A DNA stretch of 64,000 nucleotides. It comes from Oehlia diaphana. Its lineage: Eukaryota > Glomeromycota > Glomeromycetes > Glomerales > Glomeraceae. The notes under the pieces are model-generated. The model was not told the DNA's origin. It saw only the letters and a list, made by a program, of their open reading frames with translations, and did not search any database. The stretch spans positions 7,506-71,505 of the forward strand of contig QZLH01000588.1 in assembly GCA_003833135.1 (NCBI GenBank), read 5' to 3'. Made by a program: the position numbers and the translations under genes. Below are positions 25,785-35,783 of this stretch, piece after piece (the stretch's first letter is position 1; each line of letters opens with the position of its first letter).

Positions 25785-25945
25785 TTTAGTTTTACACTTT
25801 TAGTTCTACACTTTTAGTAATACATTTTTAGTAATACATTTTTAGTAATACATTTTTAGTAATACATTTTTAGTTACATATTTTAGTTATACAATTTCGT
25901 TATAAATTTCGTTGTACATTTTCGTTATAAATTTCGTTGAACATT
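25785..25945 (+). repeat. Short tandem TTTTAGTAATACA repeat
   Basis: About six to eight units of 13-16 bp (TTTTAGTAATACATT and variants TTTTAGTTATACA), decaying into ATTTCGTTATAA units on the right. Confidence 0.7.
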
Positions 25946-26240
25946 TCGTTAGATGTATTTTGTTTCTGACAATTTCCATAATTTGGTTAATCCTATAACT
26001 GTTATACCGGTCACTTACAGTTTAGTATTGCTAAGTTATGGTCAGCTTCTTGGCAAAGGCGCCTTGTTAAGAAGCTAATGGTGTTATTATAATAAAAGAT
26101 TTGCGATAGTTTTTACCTAGGTATTTTTGTAAGTAACGGAGATTGAATTTTTTTTTGTACCTTGCATTATTGGTCGACTACAGAGCATCATTTTAACCGA
26201 AAAAAAAATCATAACAATCTGATTACATTGTAACGAATAA

Positions 26241-26278
26241 ACTGACTGTGACCCAGGGGTCACGATCTCGTAGTTTGG
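26241..26278 (-). repeat. GTGACC-core 40-bp element, copy 4
   Basis: Core GTGACCCAGGGGTCAC followed by GATCTCGTAGTTTGG, the same orientation as copies 1 and 2. Confidence 0.65.
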
Positions 26279-26962
26279 CTTTTTTTTTCTATTTGATCGC
26301 ATCGCTCTATATTTAGGTTAACCGCAATTTGTACCAAATTTTTTATACATCTATGCTATGAAGGAAACGATCTTCATCTCTTACAGCTATCAGTAAACCA
26401 AAAATGCGTGAAGTGTACCAAAGTCCAAAGATATAGACTCGCTATGATAATTAACCAACATACTTAACATGTATGTTTCCGTATAAGAACAATGAGATCT
26501 ACCCAGAGGATTGATGTCCGACAGCTATAATATATTTCTTTGTCTCTTGGTAGAAAAGGTAGACAAGAATTTTTTTGGTTTCGGCAAATATCTTTTCTTA
26601 TACTTTATTCAGTACGCATATGTGTTTTATCAAAATAAGCAACCTAACTGTAAACGAAATCAAAATCAAGAATATTATGCACGCAATTAACAAACTTATT
26701 CGTTAAGATAATGCAATTGTAATAATGTGTTCATGGGTGCTGCGCACCTCTTCGAAGACATTCAGAAATATATTTCAGTTGCAGTGGATAAAACAAGGAA
26801 CGTGTAATAGTTCAACTAAGATATTTGTAACAGAAATTCGAATGCAGAAAGAAACACGAAGTTTTAGTTATCGAAAGAAATTAACGACAAAGAGCAAGAG
26901 TTATCAAAAACGAGATGATGCTAGTATAAAGATAATACATCTTGTAGAGGAATATAGAAAAT

Positions 26963-27010
26963 ACGCATACAAAAAAAGTCTTTACAATTTCTGAGGAACG
27001 AAGAAAAATA
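26963..27010 (+). repeat. GAGGAACGAAG dispersed repeat, copy D
   Basis: CGCATACAAAAAAAGTCTTT, then ACAATTTCTGAGGAACGAAG and AAAAATA. The 3' block diverges after AAAA. Confidence 0.5.
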
Positions 27011-27317
27011 GTCCATGGGACCTTCAAAGCAGTGAAATGGGAAGTTAACAATTTTCTTATTGGGGATAGGTTAGATACGGATGTGTGACAATATGACATA
27101 TTTGTGGAAAGATAGAATATCATCATATACGTATCCTTTTTTTCGAAGCTACAGTGATGCACATTAGTTCGAATACCAGAAAAATTACACGTATCTGGGT
27201 GACATTACGGCCGACATTATGGATTAGCCAATTAACCATAGTTGTTGGTATGTTGGTAAATGCGATATGATTTACATCTAGCTAGTACAAAATTAGTGTA
27301 ATATTTATCACGAACAG

Positions 27318-27352
27318 TGAGACTGTGACCGGAGGGTCACGGTTGGCTTATT
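27318..27352 (+). repeat. GTGACC-core 40-bp element, copy 5
   Basis: GAGACTGTGACCGGAGGGTCAC then GGTTGGCTTATTCC. The 3' flank is identical to copy 3 through GGCTTAT. Confidence 0.7.
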
Positions 27353-27498
27353 CCTTATCATAGTAAACTCGTACATGTAGTACAAAAGCTGTTAACAAAA
27401 TAGTGGGATGATTCTTTTTTCAATGTAACTAGGTTCCGCTACAAAACGAGATACATTAGCAGAAAAATTTATAACGAAAGAACTGATCGATTTCTGGT

Positions 27499-27794
27499 AT
27501 GAGAAAGAAGCTTTTGAGATTTAACGAGGAGGCAATAAGAATATTGGAAAAAAATAGTTCGAGGGTTGAGATAACCGAAGAAAGCTTCACAGATTTACTG
27601 TAAGTCTGGCTAATGACAAATCTTATCGGCCTGTTAAGGTATGCGGAAAGAGTCATCCGTTCTCATAATACTGGATAAAGTTTATTTCCACTGAAGAAGT
27701 CTTGGTAAGATATGGAATCGACTCACTGGTATATACGCTTTCCAATAATTCTTTCCACGAATCCAAATTCAAGACGGTAACGACGAGTATTTAA
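27499..27794 (+). other. Possible decayed coding stretch
   Basis: A 34-codon ORF (27499-27603, MRKKLLRFNEEAIRILEKN...) and an open frame at 27675-27794 (FISTEEVLVRYGIDSLVYTL...) have amphipathic, non-repetitive translations unlike the surrounding DNA. A GTAAGT lies at the end of the first, so these could be exons or relics of one gene. No family is recognised. Confidence 0.22.
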
Positions 27795-29242
27795 TAAATT
27801 GCATAGGTAATATATTGTTCATTCTGAAACAGTAGAACTGAGCATAGCTCACGGCTCTTTAGTCTTATAGAGTTTATAATCAATACAAATAATAATACGT
27901 TAACTATACTTTGCGCAACCCTTCATATATCAGGAATTTTATAAGAAGAATTTCATCACGAGATCAAAATACGAAATAATTAAGAGTTATGGGCGAGTCG
28001 ATTATGTGATCAAAGTGAGATTAAATGGTTTTATTTGGGTAATAAGCATCACAAACCATAAAGATATACAAGACTCTTTCTGAAACAGCAAATTATTCTG
28101 ATCATACGTTTCGTCACTTATTAGACATACAGTATTTTATTCTGGGAATATAAAAACTTATTTGCGTTACGGGGAGACAAAGTGGATCAATTAATACGTG
28201 AAGACTTCGTTTAGAATATTAATCAATTTGATCTCGTTTGAAACGATAAAAAATTGGAAACAGAACGACCACGATGTTGATTACCTTTATACAACTGGTA
28301 TATGTTACTGAATTGTTACTACGTCTTTGTCCATTTTCACCTTATGTTGCATTTTATTAACTATTTTTTTTTCGTTATACAGTATACAGCTCGGGATTGT
28401 AATCTATCTAGCATGATTTCACCGAACAATGGCTTAGGCAGTTCCGTTAAGTCATCGATAACTTTTGAATTTCCGAAGATACTTTAGTTAAAGAGTCCGT
28501 GGAATATCAAACGTTACCTAAGAATGTTAAAGAAGGTTATCGAACAAATAAAAAAGATCCATTTCCGTTATTATGGGCTGCAACGTGATCAGTTAGTTCT
28601 ACTACTGTCTTAATTTATCTGCAGTCGAAATAGCTACAGGATAATAACAAAAAATAACGACACACTTCACGTTCACTTTTGGTATATTAATTTTTATTAC
28701 GATTCGGTATTTTACAAAGTAAACAAATGTTTCGATAGACAATCTATATCTTTTAATATAAGAGAATACGATTGTTTTATTATAACCATTATTGTTTCAC
28801 GATTATTGATCAAACATAATCGAAAAAAAAATAAATAGCTAATATATTATACCCGACGCTACAGGATTGTGATTCATACAACAAATATACATTTTTTATC
28901 TTCCTTCGTAATTTCTTTAGTGTAACTAAGCGTAGTCCCCTTTGTTCAAAAAATAAGATTCATTCTTGTAACCGTGTCATATACATTCGTCTGTAGTGAA
29001 AAGTGTTATATAATTGAAGTTGAACGGAAAAGATCCACGAATTTTACGATTCGTCTATGTAGACGTAAACACAAGAAACGTATTCTATGTAATGTTCATA
29101 CAAAGTAGAATGTAAGATTCACAATGCCCTTATGACGTACTTGAAGGCTGAAAGATAACAACTAGCTAAAATAAATAATATTTAAGTTTATAATCCGTGT
29201 GATACAAAATGTATGCTACATGTAATACACAATTCGAAAAAA

Positions 29243-29279
29243 GAGACTGTGACCCTTAGGTCACGGTTGCCTTATTTCA
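29243..29279 (+). repeat. GTGACC-core 40-bp element, copy 6
   Basis: GAGACTGTGACCCTTAGGTCAC then GGTTGCCTTATTTCAT. It matches the reverse complement of copy 1, including the TTATTTCA flank. Confidence 0.7.
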
Positions 29280-29539
29280 TAAGAATTTGGAGACTACAGT
29301 ATTTTCCTAATTGGTAGTGAACTTTTACTATATGTGCAACCATTATTGTACGAACGCCACGAAGTAAACACAATGAAACTTTCCGCTAACCCTGTACGAC
29401 ATGATCTCTTGCCAATTAGTAAGCAGGTACTATTAGCCACACTGTAATCATGATCTACATTTAACGAAGATCCAATAAAACAGTATACAATATATTTTGT
29501 TATGATGTTACTCTTTTGGGATAATATGAGAATAACTTC

Positions 29540-29851
29540 ATGAAAATGGGTTTAATCTATAAACTTCCCAACGTTAAAAAATGGTCGGCTCTCCATGTTA
29601 AAACCTTTTTGGAGTCCAAAAAAGAAGACTCGGATTTCACTCAGGCAGACATTGAGAAAATTCATGAAAAAAATCTAGGCAAGCCTACGAATTAAATGGA
29701 AACTCATTTTTGCGATTAACTTACGACAAACTTTCGCTGCTTTTTAGTATGGATTATAATGCAGCGGATTCTATTATGGAATATGTATAGCAATTTTGTA
29801 ACCAGAATAGCAGTGACGTGGAGAGAAAAATAGACGTATTAAATCTCCAAG
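29540..29851 (+). pseudogene. SAM-like header domain, broken
   Basis: From ATG 29540 the frame reads VKKWSALHVKTFLESKK...TQADIEKIHEKNLGK, the first helices of the SAM-like header frequent in AM-fungal CRN-related and kinase proteins. It stops at TAA 29693-29695. The rest of the domain (GNSFLRLTYDKLSLLF...) continues in another frame and has an in-frame TAG at 29788-29790, then ends at a donor-like AAG/GTGAAT. This shows at least one frameshift and one stop. It may once have been the 5' end of a gene including the ORF at 29938. Confidence 0.55.
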
Positions 29852-29937
29852 GTGAATAACTAGTTGTATGTGTTTCCTAATAGCCATTTACTAATAGGAA
29901 AGAAACTTACTGTTTTTTTTTTTGATAAGTTAACCTT

Positions 29938-30327
29938 ATGAGCATTTCTTCTACACAAAGTGTACAAGGCTTACTACCGAAATCGCCAAATCATGTTAAA
30001 TCTAATATCTCTTTGCATAATTTGTTTTCTAACCATCATATTGTGCCTAGGACTCCATTTTTCTATTACAGGGAGTCGGATGCTGGTGCAATTTATTACG
30101 CATGTAGAATTAAGAATGTTGATGAAAAGGGACATATTTTTATCTCTCCATCTATTCCTGGCACGACATCCTTTGAGAGTTTACGTGACTTTGAAACATG
30201 GATAGTTGCACAATTCAACAAAAACCATAATTTGAAAGAAAGTAAAAAAGCGGTCTTGAGTAGCAATAGTAGTCAATATTTTTTTGTGGGCACCTCGATT
30301 TCAAATCTCAAGAATAGTTATGCATAG
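29938..30327 (+). CDS. Hypothetical protein, 129 residues
   Basis: Opens at ATG 29938 and closes at TAG 30325-30327 with a balanced, non-repetitive composition. The central part (GAIYYACRIKNVDEKGHIFI...) looks like a folded beta-rich segment, and the ends are Ser/Asn-rich. No signal peptide, membrane segment or known motif is visible. It lies 86 bp after the SAM relic, so it could be a downstream exon of the same decayed gene rather than an independent one. Confidence 0.4.
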   Translation: MSISSTQSVQGLLPKSPNHVKSNISLHNLFSNHHIVPRTPFFYYRESDAGAIYYACRIKNVDEKGHIFISPSIPGTTSFESLRDFETWIVAQFNKNHNLKESKKAVLSSNSSQYFFVGTSISNLKNSYA

Positions 30328-31483
30328 TAGGCATGATACACAATAAAATGATGCTAGAAAATTTCGAGAACAAAAAAATCACTTAGCTCAGAATTAACGA
30401 AATTTGTATGTTGACCTGGCAGTGGAGATTGCTTTAGAAATTTTAGTATACCTTTAGTGTAACTCAACTATCACTTAAGAGATTCTTTTTTTCATAACAA
30501 ATGTATTAAGCGTATTCTTCTACTTCAATCTGTACATCAATAAAGCAGAAGTATGTCTATATCGTATGTAATCTATCCGGTTTCTAACAATCCTAATCTC
30601 ATGTTTCTGTTACTCATGAATTATGGTAACAACCAGTAGTATCAGATTACTCCGATTTAGCCTTTTTTATATCCATTAGTCTTCTGGATGGGGGGGGGAT
30701 AGAGAAACTCAGAGAAGAGTTCAGATGCGGATTGTGTCTCGGACAAAAAATATACGTGGAACAGCTAAGGCGTATACAGTATATATGTTTGCATTATTTT
30801 ACTTTCCGGAGACTAACACGTGGCAATCTTTAACTCTATCTTTTTGCTTTGTTATCGGGAGGACAATTATCTTCTTCCTACTTATATCAAACGGCATCAT
30901 GGTTGTACAAAATAATATTTAAATGTTATGATGAGCGTTTGTGTATAATATAGATGCAACATTTTCGCACATGGAATAGATAATGAAAAAAAGATAGATA
31001 CATCCATCGAGAGCCAGCGGAATAACAAGATATTAATTAATTATAAGACAAAAATAATGAATCGAATGTTTTTACTTCGCATCTATATTTTGACTGTATT
31101 CGTTTTGCGATTCTATTGACATCAGAAATATTTATGTTTCGGAATTGACAGATGGTATTGTATAATATGGTTTTTCTCATTTCTAGACTATCTTTTATCA
31201 TAATATTACTAACAATTTATTTGACGGCTAGTCAATATAATTTACTCTGACAAAAAATGTGCCCATTTTAGATTCAGTTAAGTCATAAGGATATTTAATA
31301 GTATGACTAATATGTATTCAGTTATTACTTTAACGTTATGCTATATGATACTAAAATTACAGATATTATGACTTTATTGTGATTATTTGTAGAAGTTACT
31401 TAACATTAAATCTATTATATACTTAAAAGATAAATTTTCTAATTATGTCACGTATATTATTTATTATTATTATGTAAAACTCG
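30328..31483. other. Right edge of the island, nothing recognised
   Basis: Composition shifts gradually to the AT-rich background towards 31.4 kb. A G-run lies at about 30690-30697. Confidence 0.4.
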
Positions 31484-31950
31484 AGGTATACCATTAGGAG
31501 TTGTATTTCTTATAGAGTCTATGTAATATCTATAATTCCATATATTGTATATCCAATGTAAATTTATTATATAAATTTTCATAAATCTGTGATTTATATG
31601 AGCAATTTATTTATTTTTAATATAATTGTAGACATATTGTAAGGATTATATATAAAATTAGCATATATACAGAATCATTTAAATATAAATTTACATATAA
31701 ATTAAAGTTAAATAAATTTATATAAATATTTCATATAAAATTGCATGAATATAGAATTATTTAAATATAGTTCTATATATAATTTATGATTAAATAAGTG
31801 TTATGCAAATATTTTATATGTATACAATAAATAAAAAAATACATTAATATATCTATATTTCTTTAACAGTTAAAGATTTACAAACGTACTTATGTAATAT
31901 GAATTAATTTTACCAAATTGTAGTACAACAAGGAGTCAAGGACTATTTCA

Positions 31951-32963
31951 GGGGGACGCTAAAGCGGAGTCAAATCACGTGACTTCGAAAAAAATTTATT
32001 TTCTAAATAAAATTTTTTGCAATATATATACGACCTTTTAAACATATATACTAAGTGTATTTTGGCCTGCTCTGCAAGTTTACTTAGAATGACAAAATAA
32101 GTTTTGAATGCCGTTTTCAATTTATTTGACTTTTCATTTTTGTCTATCCATTNNNNNNNNNNNNNNNNNNNNNNNNNNNNNNNNNNNNNNNNNNNNNNNN
32201 NNNNNNNNNNNNNNNNNNNNNNNNNNNNNNNNNNNNNNNNNNNNNNNNNNNNNNNNNNNNNNNNNNNNNNNNNNNNNNNNNNNNNNNNNNNNNNNNNNNN
32301 NNNNNNNNNNNNNNNNNNNNNNNNNNNNNNNNNNNNNNNNNNNNNNNNNNNNNNNNNNNNNNNNNNNNNNNNNNNNNNNNNNNNNNNNNNNNNNNNNNNN
32401 NNNNNNNNNNNNNNNNNNNNNNNNNNNNNNNNNNNNNNNNNNNNNNNNNNNNNNNNNNNNNNNNNNNNNNNNNNNNNNNNNNNNNNNNNNNNNNNNNNNN
32501 NNNNNNNNNNNNNNNNNNNNNNNNNNNNNNNNNNNNNNNNNNNNNNNNNNNNNNNNNNNNNNNNNNNNNNNNNNNNNNNNNNNNNNNNNNNNNNNNNNNN
32601 NNNNNNNNNNNNNNNNNNNNNNNNNNNNNNNNNNNNNNNNNNNNNNNNNNNNNNNNNNNNNNNNNNNNNNNNNNNNNNNNNNNNNNNNNNNNNNNNNNNN
32701 NNNNNNNNNNNNNNNNNNNNNNNNNNNNNNNNNNNNNNNNNNNNNNNNNNNNNNNNNNNNNNNNNNNNNNNNNNNNNNNNNNNNNNNNNNNNNNNNNNNN
32801 NNNNNNNNNNNNNNNNNNNNNNAACCTTAAGTAAACTCGTAGAGCAGGCTAAGATACACTTATTTTATGATTTTCAAGTTTTATGTTAAACTTGTTTCAT
32901 AAAAAAATTAGTTCACTCATATTATATCGAATCACGTGATTTGACTCCGCTTTAGACGACCCC
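31951..32963. mobile_element. MULE-like foldback element containing the assembly gap
   Basis: Long inverted ends: the left starts GGGGGACGCTAAAGCGG and has GTCAAATCACGTGA; the right is its reverse complement ending in CCCC. A second inverted block (GTGTATTTTGGCCTGCTCTG at about 32056-32075, its partner at about 32840-32862) extends the arms to over 100 bp. A perfect 9-bp target duplication ACTATTTCA flanks it (31942-31950 and 32964-32972), as expected for Mutator-like elements. The paralogous site at about 36370 has one ACTATTTCA and no insertion. The interior is unknown because of the N run. Confidence 0.8.
32153..32822. other. Assembly gap, 670 N
   Basis: Unresolved bases. The gap falls in the middle of a foldback element, a structure that short-read assembly often fails to cross. 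Open frames running through it are artefacts. Confidence 0.98.
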
Positions 32964-33250
32964 ACTATTTCATTAATTGATCAAATTATACAAATTAACA
33001 TCATTTTCATATATGGACAGAATGTTAAGTTATTTGAAATACACATACAAGCAACAATATAACAATTATATTTAATTTTGTTAATTAATTTTTTGTAATA
33101 GAAGTTTACTTTTTTACTTTAGCAAATCATATGTTACAAATTCCTTTAATTGACTTTCATCAATTTTGATTTATATATCATTAAACATTAATTGGTAAAT
33201 TATTATAAGATAATATAAATTTGCCATTAGTTAAATAAAGTAGCTTCCAT

Positions 33251-34005
33251 GTCAACTAATACAAAAATATTAAATGCATAAATTATGTATAATTTATAAC
33301 TGAAGACTGTATGTATAGAATTATACTATTAAACTAAAAATAATTTAGTTACATGATTACATAATTTGTACAACCTAAATTTTTTTAAGCTAATCTTGAA
33401 ACTTTTAAACTTTTATCATTATTTTTTTTTCTTTTTTTGTTCTTTTGTAAACTCATTCAAAAATATTTTTCAATTATCTTTCTTATTATTATCATATTTT
33501 TTTCTCTTCTTTTTCATCTTCATGTTTATGAAACATTCTATAATCATCAATAGCTTTTGCACCTTTTTCCACTTCCAGTATTTATTAACGGAAAATTATT
33601 GAAAGGCAAACTAGCATCATATGCATCACGCAATATAATATATTTACTCACAGTTAATAATAAAAGTAACTTATTTAAACTTTTTTTTTAACACAGTCTC
33701 CACTTTCCTTCTCTTGTCATGACTTTGATAATATCACCTTTTCAAACACGAAAAAAATAACAAAGAAGTAAATTTAATAAAAAAATTATCCCATGTTTAC
33801 TAATTGGTCGCCAGTAATTTTTTTGATGATATATTCACGCATGTAATTTTTCTAATGATATTTTCATGTTCACGTATTTTTATAGCTTATTTATACTTCT
33901 ATGACTCTGGACGTTAGTCTCCATGAGATAAAAGAGTTATTTCACGTGTTGCATAAATATCATAATTTTCATGGCTGCGCCGCAAAAATCATTGATATTC
34001 AGGAC
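33251..34005. other. Intergenic, AT-rich
   Basis: Pyrimidine-rich low-complexity sequence (about 33410-33520). No gene. Confidence 0.5.
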
Positions 34006-35783
34006 TAGAGGTCTGCAAACGGGACCCAGAACCCAGAAACTCTAACCAGCCCAGATCCAGATCCAGGTTTTGGCTGGCAAATTTTCTTCAAAATTCACCC
34101 GGGCCGGGTCCAGGCTGGTCGTTAAAACCCAGATTTTTGTAATTCTGGCCAAAATCGTCTTAATTCCGGCCGAAATTAAACTGGCCAAAATTAAGTTAGC
34201 CGATTTTTTTGTTTTTACAATAAAACTAGAGTCATACCCTAGGGCCGGTGGCCGGCCCTTACTGAGTATGATATATACCATAAATTTTAACACTTATTTG
34301 TAGAAACAATAATATTGGTAATAAATATATAATTTAATTTTTATTGAAATAAATAAATAAATAAATAATTTATTTTATTTTTTTTTTCATCTAAAATAAT
34401 TTTTTTTTGCATTTCGATTTAATAATCTTGTAATTGGCTTTAAAAGAAGAAATATTATGAATTTTTTTAAATTATAAAAAACATTTAACAATTTTTTTAA
34501 AAAAAATTTTTCGGTTTCTTAACCATGCTATAGTAACTATTTAAAAATTTTATATAAAACATATATTATAATAAATATTCATATTCAAAATAAATTATTC
34601 AATAAAATTTATTTCACACAAATCAAATTTGGACGATTCTATGTCCACATTTTTATTTATTTGTGTAATATATATAATTTTTTTTAATAAATCAATTCAT
34701 GTAATATATATTTTAATAAGCAAATTTGTATCATATAATGCTTTTTTTAATAAATAAACTCATATAATGTTTTTTAATAAATAATTTTTTTTTAATATAT
34801 AATGCTTTTATTTTAATAAATAAATTCATGTAATGTTTTTTTTTAAAATAAATTTGTATAATATTTTTTTTAGTAAAAAAATTTAATAAATTCAGGTATT
34901 AATTTTTTTAATAAATCATCTCATGTAATATATATTTTATTAAGTAAATTCATTAATTTTTTTTTAATAATTAAATTTATATAAATAATCACTAAATTTG
35001 TATAATGCTTTTTTTTAATAAATAAACTCGTATAATGTTTTTAATAAATAAATTCCTATAATTTTTTTTTAACATATAATGCTTTTGTTCTTTAATAAAT
35101 AAATTCATATAATGTTTTTTTTAATAGATAAATTTATATAATGCTTTTTTTTAAAATAAATTTGTATAATATTTTTTAATAAATAAATTTAATAAATTCG
35201 GGTATATATATTTTTTTTAACAAAATAAAATTCGGATATATATTTTTAACAAAATTCAGATGTATATATATATTAATAAAATTTGGATATATATTTTTTT
35301 ATATATATTTTGACCTTCAATTCCTATTATAATCACTACGAACAATAAAACCAATTTCATGCTGCAGATCATGATCAATTTTTTTTTTTTTTTATATAAA
35401 CGACCATTGTTCATAATATTGAACTCAATATCAACTCAATATCAATATCAATATCAATTTCAATTCAATATCAATGTCAATATCAATATCAATAATATAA
35501 AAAAACGTACCCTATACTTAGCGCATAAGAGCTAACCAAATTAGTAAATTTTCCTTTCTTTCCAGGATAGCACAATTAGCAGAACAACCAATCACAAGGA
35601 ATATCACTATTAAAATGAAGATCACCTGATATTGTTAACTATATAGCGTGATCTGTATATGGTGTCAATGATATAATAAAAGTCCGGGTCTGGTCTGGGC
35701 TGGGTTTTTAATATATTAAGTCCAGGCCGGGCTGGGCCAGCACTTTAGGTTAATTTTCAAGTGCTGGCCAGGCCAGACCTCTA
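34006..35783. mobile_element. hAT-like non-autonomous element with AT-rich core
   Basis: Left end TAGAGGTCTGC and right end CCAGACCTCTA are inverted. The flanks TTCAGGAC (33998-34005) and TTTAGGAC (35784-35791) match in 7 of 8 bases. The GC-rich subterminal parts repeat CCGGGCC/CAGGCTGG-type words, while the core (about 34300-35490) is a degenerate tandem array of TTTTTTAATAAATAAATTCATATAATG units. No transposase was found. Confidence 0.7.

Larger units (their letters stand above)
20713..29539. other. Nearly 9 kb of island DNA without a confident gene
   Basis: There is no ORF of convincing coding character despite little low-complexity sequence. It holds mini-hairpins, three copies of the GAGGAACGAAG repeat, three of the GTGACC element, and a run of near-identical TTTTAGTAATACA units at about 25785-25885. 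Parts (for example 27499-27794) may be decayed coding sequence. The ORF at 23630-23992 on the minus strand overlaps a hairpin and is not accepted. Confidence 0.5.
9200..31300. other. Compositionally distinct hairpin-rich island
   Basis: Between the two AT-rich flanks the texture changes. Poly-A/T runs become rare, and short GC-rich perfect palindromes with 3-5-nt loops appear every few hundred bases. Examples: 10722-10734, 12606-12618, 12617-12631, 18597-18605, 18606-18620, 21847-21859, 22742-22751, 23793-23805, 25016-25030, 26736-26748. Many have a TTCG or CTTTG-type centre. Several dispersed repeat families listed below occur only here. The genes inside are of CRN, PD-(D/E)XK and SAM-header type. 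The boundaries are approximate. Whether this is a real genomic compartment, an inserted element or a recurrent feature of the genome cannot be settled from one window. Confidence 0.55.
31484..33250 (-). mobile_element. Second, 3'-terminal relic of a Plavaka-type element
   Basis: Outside the inserted MULE-like element, this stretch aligns block by block with 35963-36750, the 3' end of the larger Plavaka relic. Shared blocks include GTATATTAGGAGTTGTATTT-like sequence, ACTATTTCATTAATTGAT, TTTTCATATATGGACA, TTTTTGTAATAGAAG and CTTTCATCAATTTT. It is therefore a second decayed copy of the same repeat. Confidence 0.55.

Noticed and set aside
12981..29279. GTGACC...GGTCAC elements as a CRISPR array
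   Set aside because: The copies are kilobases apart, in both orientations, without regular spacers or cas-like genes.
12981..29279. GTGACC elements as intrinsic transcription terminators
   Set aside because: Some are followed by T-runs (13021, 26281), but others are not and orientation does not follow gene direction; the genes are eukaryotic.
9200..31300. Island as a mitochondrial DNA insertion
   Set aside because: Hairpins recall fungal mtDNA, but no mitochondrial gene, rRNA or tRNA was recognised, and the genes present have spliceosomal introns.
32104..32889. Open frames of 240-261 codons on the plus strand
   Set aside because: They exist only because the 670-N gap contains no stops; the real sequence on either side encodes a few residues.
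33366..33602. 78-codon Phe/Leu-rich ORF
   Set aside because: It is a translation of pyrimidine-rich low-complexity DNA.
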